Part shown: positions 12,944 through 15,643 of the stretch, piece after piece
How the letters are laid out: each line of letters begins with the position of its first letter
Position numbering within the stretch: position 1 is the first letter of the stretch
Assembly: GCA_900752425.1 (NCBI GenBank)
Contig: CAADVE010000243.1
Span: forward strand, 1 to 15,643
Direction of reading: 5' to 3'
From: an uncultured Collinsella sp.
GTDB lineage: Bacteria > Actinomycetota > Coriobacteriia > Coriobacteriales > Coriobacteriaceae
DNA length: 15,643 nt
Translations under genes and position numbers: made by a program
The notes under the pieces: model-generated
The model's input: only the letters and a program-made list of their open reading frames with translations
What the model was told of the DNA's origin: nothing
The model's database searches: none

Positions 12944-14834
12944 GACCGCAGCCCAAGCACGCCCGGCCGACCTCAAGCGCACCGTGCGCCGCCTGCTCTC
13001 CTACATGGGGCATGCTAAGTTCTCGTTGCTCGCGGTGGGCGTGCTCGCCTCCGTTGCCGCCATCGCGAGCCTCGCCGGCACCTACATGGTGCGCCCCATC
13101 GTTAACGGTTTGGCCACGGGCGGGGAGGAACTGCTTGCCAAGCAGGTCATCCTGACGGCGATCATCTACGCTGCGGGCGTGCTTTCGGCCCTGGGCTACT
13201 CGCAGATTATGGTGCGCGCGGCCCAACACGTGGTGTCCGATATTCGCCGCGACCTGTTCGCGCACATCCAGACGCTGCCGCTCAGTTATTTTGACAGCAC
13301 GCGCTCGGGCGACATCATGAGTTTTTTCACCAACGACGTCGACACCGTCTCCGAGGCGCTCAACAACAGCTTTGCCAACGTGATTCAGGCCGCCATTCAG
13401 GTTGTGGGCACCACGGCTATGCTCATCATCCTTAACTGGCAGCTCACGATTATCACACTCGTGTGCGATGCGGCCATTGTGCTGTATGCGCGCTACTCGG
13501 GCGCGCGCTCTAAGCGTTTCTTTGCTGCCCAGCAGGCATCGCTTGGCGACCTGGACGGATATATCGAAGAAATGGTCTCGGGCCAAAAGGTCATCAAGGT
13601 CTTTAACCGTGAGGCAGCGAATGTCGCCGGCTTCACCTGCCGCAACGACGAGCTTCGCCGCACCGGCACCGCCGCCGTGAGCTATGCCAACTCCATGGTG
13701 CCCATGACCGTCGTGATTGGCTACGTCAACTATGCCATCGTCGCCGTGGCGGGCGGCATGCTCTGCATCAAGGGGCTCGCCGATGTGGGCGCACTTGCAA
13801 GCTACCTGGTCTTTGTGCGCCAGGCCGCCATGCCCATCAACCAGTTTACGCAGCTCGGCAACTTCTTGCTCAACGCGTTGGCCGGTGCCGAGCGCCTGTT
13901 TGCGGCTATGGACCTTGAGCCCGAGGTGGACGAGGGCTGCGTGGAGCTGGTGCAGACGGGCGATGCCGCGTGGGCGTGGAAAATTCCCGAGGGCCAGGGC
14001 GTGGGCGTCTACGGGCATTTGCATGACGTGGCAGCCGTTGATGAGTCGGGCCGCGCGGTGGCCGCCGACGGCATCGAGCTCACGTGCGGCTTGGTCCCGC
14101 TTGCCGGCGACGTGCGCTTCCATGCCGTGGACTTTTCCTACGTGCCGGGCGCCCGCGTGCTCACGGACCTCAACCTGTTTGCCAAGCCGGGGCAAAAGAT
14201 TGCGTTTGTGGGCTCCACGGGCGCCGGCAAGACGACCATTACCAACCTCATCAACCGCTTCTACGAGGTCGATGACGGCGAGATCACGTACGACGGCATC
14301 GACGTCAAGCACATTGCCAAGGCCAGCCTGCGCGGATCGCTCGGCATTGTGCTGCAGGACACGCACCTGTTTAGCGGCACCATTGCGCAGAACATCCGCT
14401 TTGGCAAGCTCGACGCGACCGACGAGGAGGTACGCGCCGCTGCCGAGGCCGCCTGCGCCGACTCGTTTATCCGCCGTCTGCCGCGGGGCTACGACACACC
14501 GGTCACGGCCGACGGCGCCAACCTGTCGCAGGGTCAGCGTCAGCTGCTCGCCATCGCGCGCGTGGCCGTCGCCGATCCGCCGGTGCTCATCCTGGATGAG
14601 GCCACTTCGAGCATTGACACGCGTACCGAAAAGCTCATCGAGCGCGGTATGGACCGCATCATGCGCGGTCGCACCACGTTTATGATCGCGCACCGCCTGT
14701 CCACTGTCCGCGACGCCGACGCCATCATGGTCCTCGAACACGGCCGCATCATCGAGCGCGGCACGCACGAAGAGTTGCTCGCCCAGCACGGCGAGTACTG
14801 GCAGCTGGCGCATGGCTTAAAAGAGCTGGATTAA
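12936..14834 (+). CDS. ABC exporter half-transporter with canonical ATPase site (heterodimer subunit 2)
   Basis: 632 residues from ATG 12936, which overlaps the end of subunit 1 by eight bases and has AAGGGGG at 12921-12927. The frame is open further upstream, but only as an overlap inside subunit 1. Membrane domain (about 20-320) with six segments; ATPase domain about 390-625: Walker A GSTGAGKT (426-433), Q-loop Gln474, signature LSQGQ (530-534), Walker B LILDE with catalytic Glu555, and switch His586 in MIAHRL. These complement the degenerate residues of subunit 1, so the pair should form one active and one inactive ATP site. Between the two domains lies an extra stretch of roughly 55 residues (about 333-390) not found in the usual short linker. 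No clear terminator follows directly; hairpins start 14 bases downstream. Confidence 0.96.
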   Translation: MPKTAAQARPADLKRTVRRLLSYMGHAKFSLLAVGVLASVAAIASLAGTYMVRPIVNGLATGGEELLAKQVILTAIIYAAGVLSALGYSQIMVRAAQHVVSDIRRDLFAHIQTLPLSYFDSTRSGDIMSFFTNDVDTVSEALNNSFANVIQAAIQVVGTTAMLIILNWQLTIITLVCDAAIVLYARYSGARSKRFFAAQQASLGDLDGYIEEMVSGQKVIKVFNREAANVAGFTCRNDELRRTGTAAVSYANSMVPMTVVIGYVNYAIVAVAGGMLCIKGLADVGALASYLVFVRQAAMPINQFTQLGNFLLNALAGAERLFAAMDLEPEVDEGCVELVQTGDAAWAWKIPEGQGVGVYGHLHDVAAVDESGRAVAADGIELTCGLVPLAGDVRFHAVDFSYVPGARVLTDLNLFAKPGQKIAFVGSTGAGKTTITNLINRFYEVDDGEITYDGIDVKHIAKASLRGSLGIVLQDTHLFSGTIAQNIRFGKLDATDEEVRAAAEAACADSFIRRLPRGYDTPVTADGANLSQGQRQLLAIARVAVADPPVLILDEATSSIDTRTEKLIERGMDRIMRGRTTFMIAHRLSTVRDADAIMVLEHGRIIERGTHEELLAQHGEYWQLAHGLKELD

Positions 14835-14847
14835 CCCGTTCGAGCAC

Positions 14848-14946
14848 GATGGTTTGACCCCTCCGTGCCCCTCACCTCGCCTCAAACCATCACAACATTC
14901 GGCGTTTTTTGCCAAAATCGGGAAAAGCATCGAATGTTGTGATGGT
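14848..14946. repeat. Two overlapping inverted repeats in the ABC operon-moaA gap
   Basis: Arm A GATGGTTTGA (14848-14857) is complementary to TCAAACCATC (14882-14891). Arm B ACCATCACAACATTCG (14886-14901) is perfectly complementary to CGAATGTTGTGATGGT (14931-14946), 16 bp with a 29-base gap and further weak pairing inside. The two pairings share 14886-14891 and exclude one another. There is no U-run directly after the second stem. It may be a leader switch for moaA, a mobile palindrome or an untypical terminator. The remaining bases to 15078 show only TATTAT at 15033-15038 as a possible -10 box. Confidence 0.6.
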
Positions 14947-15078
14947 CTGTGTTGAGGATGGACTTGGGAAGCCGGTCTTGCTCGAAGCGACCTGTCTTGT
15001 CGCACGGGTGTCGGCATAATTCTCTCGTGGGGTATTATGTTTTCCGAAGAATAAAACGCCGCGCGAGGGGAGGATTGC

Positions 15079-15643
15079 GTGGACGGGCACGTGCAACATG
15101 ACGGCTTTGGCCGCGATATCAACTACCTGCGCATTGCCGTTACCGACAAGTGCAATTTCCGCTGCATTTACTGCATGCCGGCCGATGGCGTGGCGCCCCG
15201 TGCACACGATGAGCTGCTCAGTGCCGAGGAAATCGCCCGCTTTGTGCGCTTGGTGGCGGGGGAGGGCATTCGTCGCGTGCGCCTGACGGGCGGCGAGCCG
15301 CTAGTCAGCCGCCGTATCATTCCGCTCATTCGCGACATTCGCGCGATCCCGCAGATTGAGGACATCTCGCTCACCACCAACGGCGCCCTGCTGCCCAAGC
15401 TGGCGCCGCAGCTCAAAGACGCTGGGCTTAACCGCGTCAACATTTCGCTCGACACACTCGATCCTACGCTCTTTGGAAAGATCACGCGCCTGGGTCGGCT
15501 CGAGCAGACCATGGCTGGCATCGACGCGGCGCTGGCTTGGGGCTTTGAGCCCGTTAAGGTCAACTGCGTTGTTGTGCGCCGGCTCAACCAGGATGTGGCG
15601 GGGCATGCTGGGGTGAGCGCCGCCCGCCCCCTTTCTCCTCCTC
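15079..15643 (+). CDS. moaA: GTP 3',8-cyclase (MoaA), radical SAM, 3' end outside window
   Basis: At least 188 codons from GTG 15079, with GAGGGGAGG at 15065-15073. MoaA makes the first committed step of molybdenum cofactor synthesis: an S-adenosylmethionine radical reaction turning GTP into 3',8-cyclo-7,8-dihydro-GTP, which MoaC then converts to cyclic pyranopterin. The sequence shows FGRDINYLRIAVTDKCNFRC and IYCMP, i.e. the C-x3-C-x2-C iron-sulfur motif of radical SAM enzymes. Then VRLTGGEPLVSR (SAM binding), DISLTTNGALLP, LNRVNISLDTLDP and VKVNCVVVRRLNQD follow, all typical of MoaA. The second, GTP-binding cysteine cluster would be beyond the window. The last ~14 codons (GHAGVSAARPLSPP) depart from the expected family sequence, probably because of poor sequence at a contig end. 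A Mo-dependent enzyme should be encoded elsewhere in the genome. Confidence 0.95.
   Translation, partial: MDGHVQHDGFGRDINYLRIAVTDKCNFRCIYCMPADGVAPRAHDELLSAEEIARFVRLVAGEGIRRVRLTGGEPLVSRRIIPLIRDIRAIPQIEDISLTTNGALLPKLAPQLKDAGLNRVNISLDTLDPTLFGKITRLGRLEQTMAGIDAALAWGFEPVKVNCVVVRRLNQDVAGHAGVSAARPLSPP

Noticed and set aside
12714..14813. Very long open frame on the minus strand opposite the second ABC gene and the end of the first (also long ones opposite htrA 3808-4947 and ligA 7845-9059)
   Set aside because: Mirror frames caused by strong GC-ending codon use; the translations are rich in H, V, A, R and D with no domain motifs, while the plus strand has complete known genes.
14950..15078. Moco riboswitch upstream of moaA
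   Set aside because: The known Moco RNA helices and conserved sequences were not recognisable; only the simple hairpins at 14848-14946 are visible.
1..15643. tRNA, rRNA, CRISPR arrays, insertion sequences with transposase, phage genes
   Set aside because: None recognised on either strand; the only mobile-like features are the inverted-repeat element and the short palindromic repeats.

Overview
The window reads as a piece of a Collinsella-like Coriobacteriia (Actinobacteria) chromosome. The reasons are high-GC housekeeping genes with strong GC-ending codon use, an actinobacterial GlnR-type orphan regulator directly behind a type I-alpha glutamine synthetase, and an asymmetric ABC exporter pair typical of gut anaerobes. 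The genus is an inference; no rRNA or tRNA gene is present. Both ends cut genes (glnA at the left, moaA at the right), and the last ~40 bases fit the MoaA family poorly, as at a contig edge.

Layout. 1-1096: the 3' end of glnA, a GlnR-like regulator, and a clear terminator. 1225-3308: an AT-richer three-gene cassette on the plus strand: an exported papain-like cysteine peptidase, a small membrane-anchored protein and a small exported protein. 3481-4998: an HtrA/DegP-type membrane-anchored serine protease with a hairpin in its leader and a strong terminator behind it. 5040-6693: a second AT-richer block on the minus strand, transcribed as a membrane-anchored OB-like protein, a small secreted protein whose signal peptide is split by a -1 frame change at an A-AAA-AAG run, a terminator-like hairpin, a DUF2975 membrane protein and a YozG-type XRE regulator. 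6703-7121: a gene-free stretch with an operator-like palindrome and a 205-bp element bounded by 26-bp inverted repeats. 7122-9409: ligA and terminator. 9408-10852: a gene remnant and a minus-strand MATE exporter. 11045-14834: a strong promoter and two overlapping ABC exporter half-transporter genes. 14848-14946: nested hairpins. 15079-end: moaA, partial.

How it fits together. glnA and the GlnR-like gene form a nitrogen-assimilation unit. The MATE gene and the ABC pair are divergent multidrug-type exporters sharing a 261-bp control region. The two AT-richer blocks on either side of htrA encode mostly exported or membrane proteins and look like accessory insertions between conserved genes.

The most interesting signals are non-coding or recoding: the 26-bp inverted-repeat element at 6809-7013 (candidate inverton, MITE or structured RNA); a 29-bp palindromic repeat found twice, once intergenic and once inside the 3' end of an ABC gene where it encodes the protein tail; the slippery heptamer in the signal peptide of the secreted protein; and mutually exclusive hairpins before moaA.
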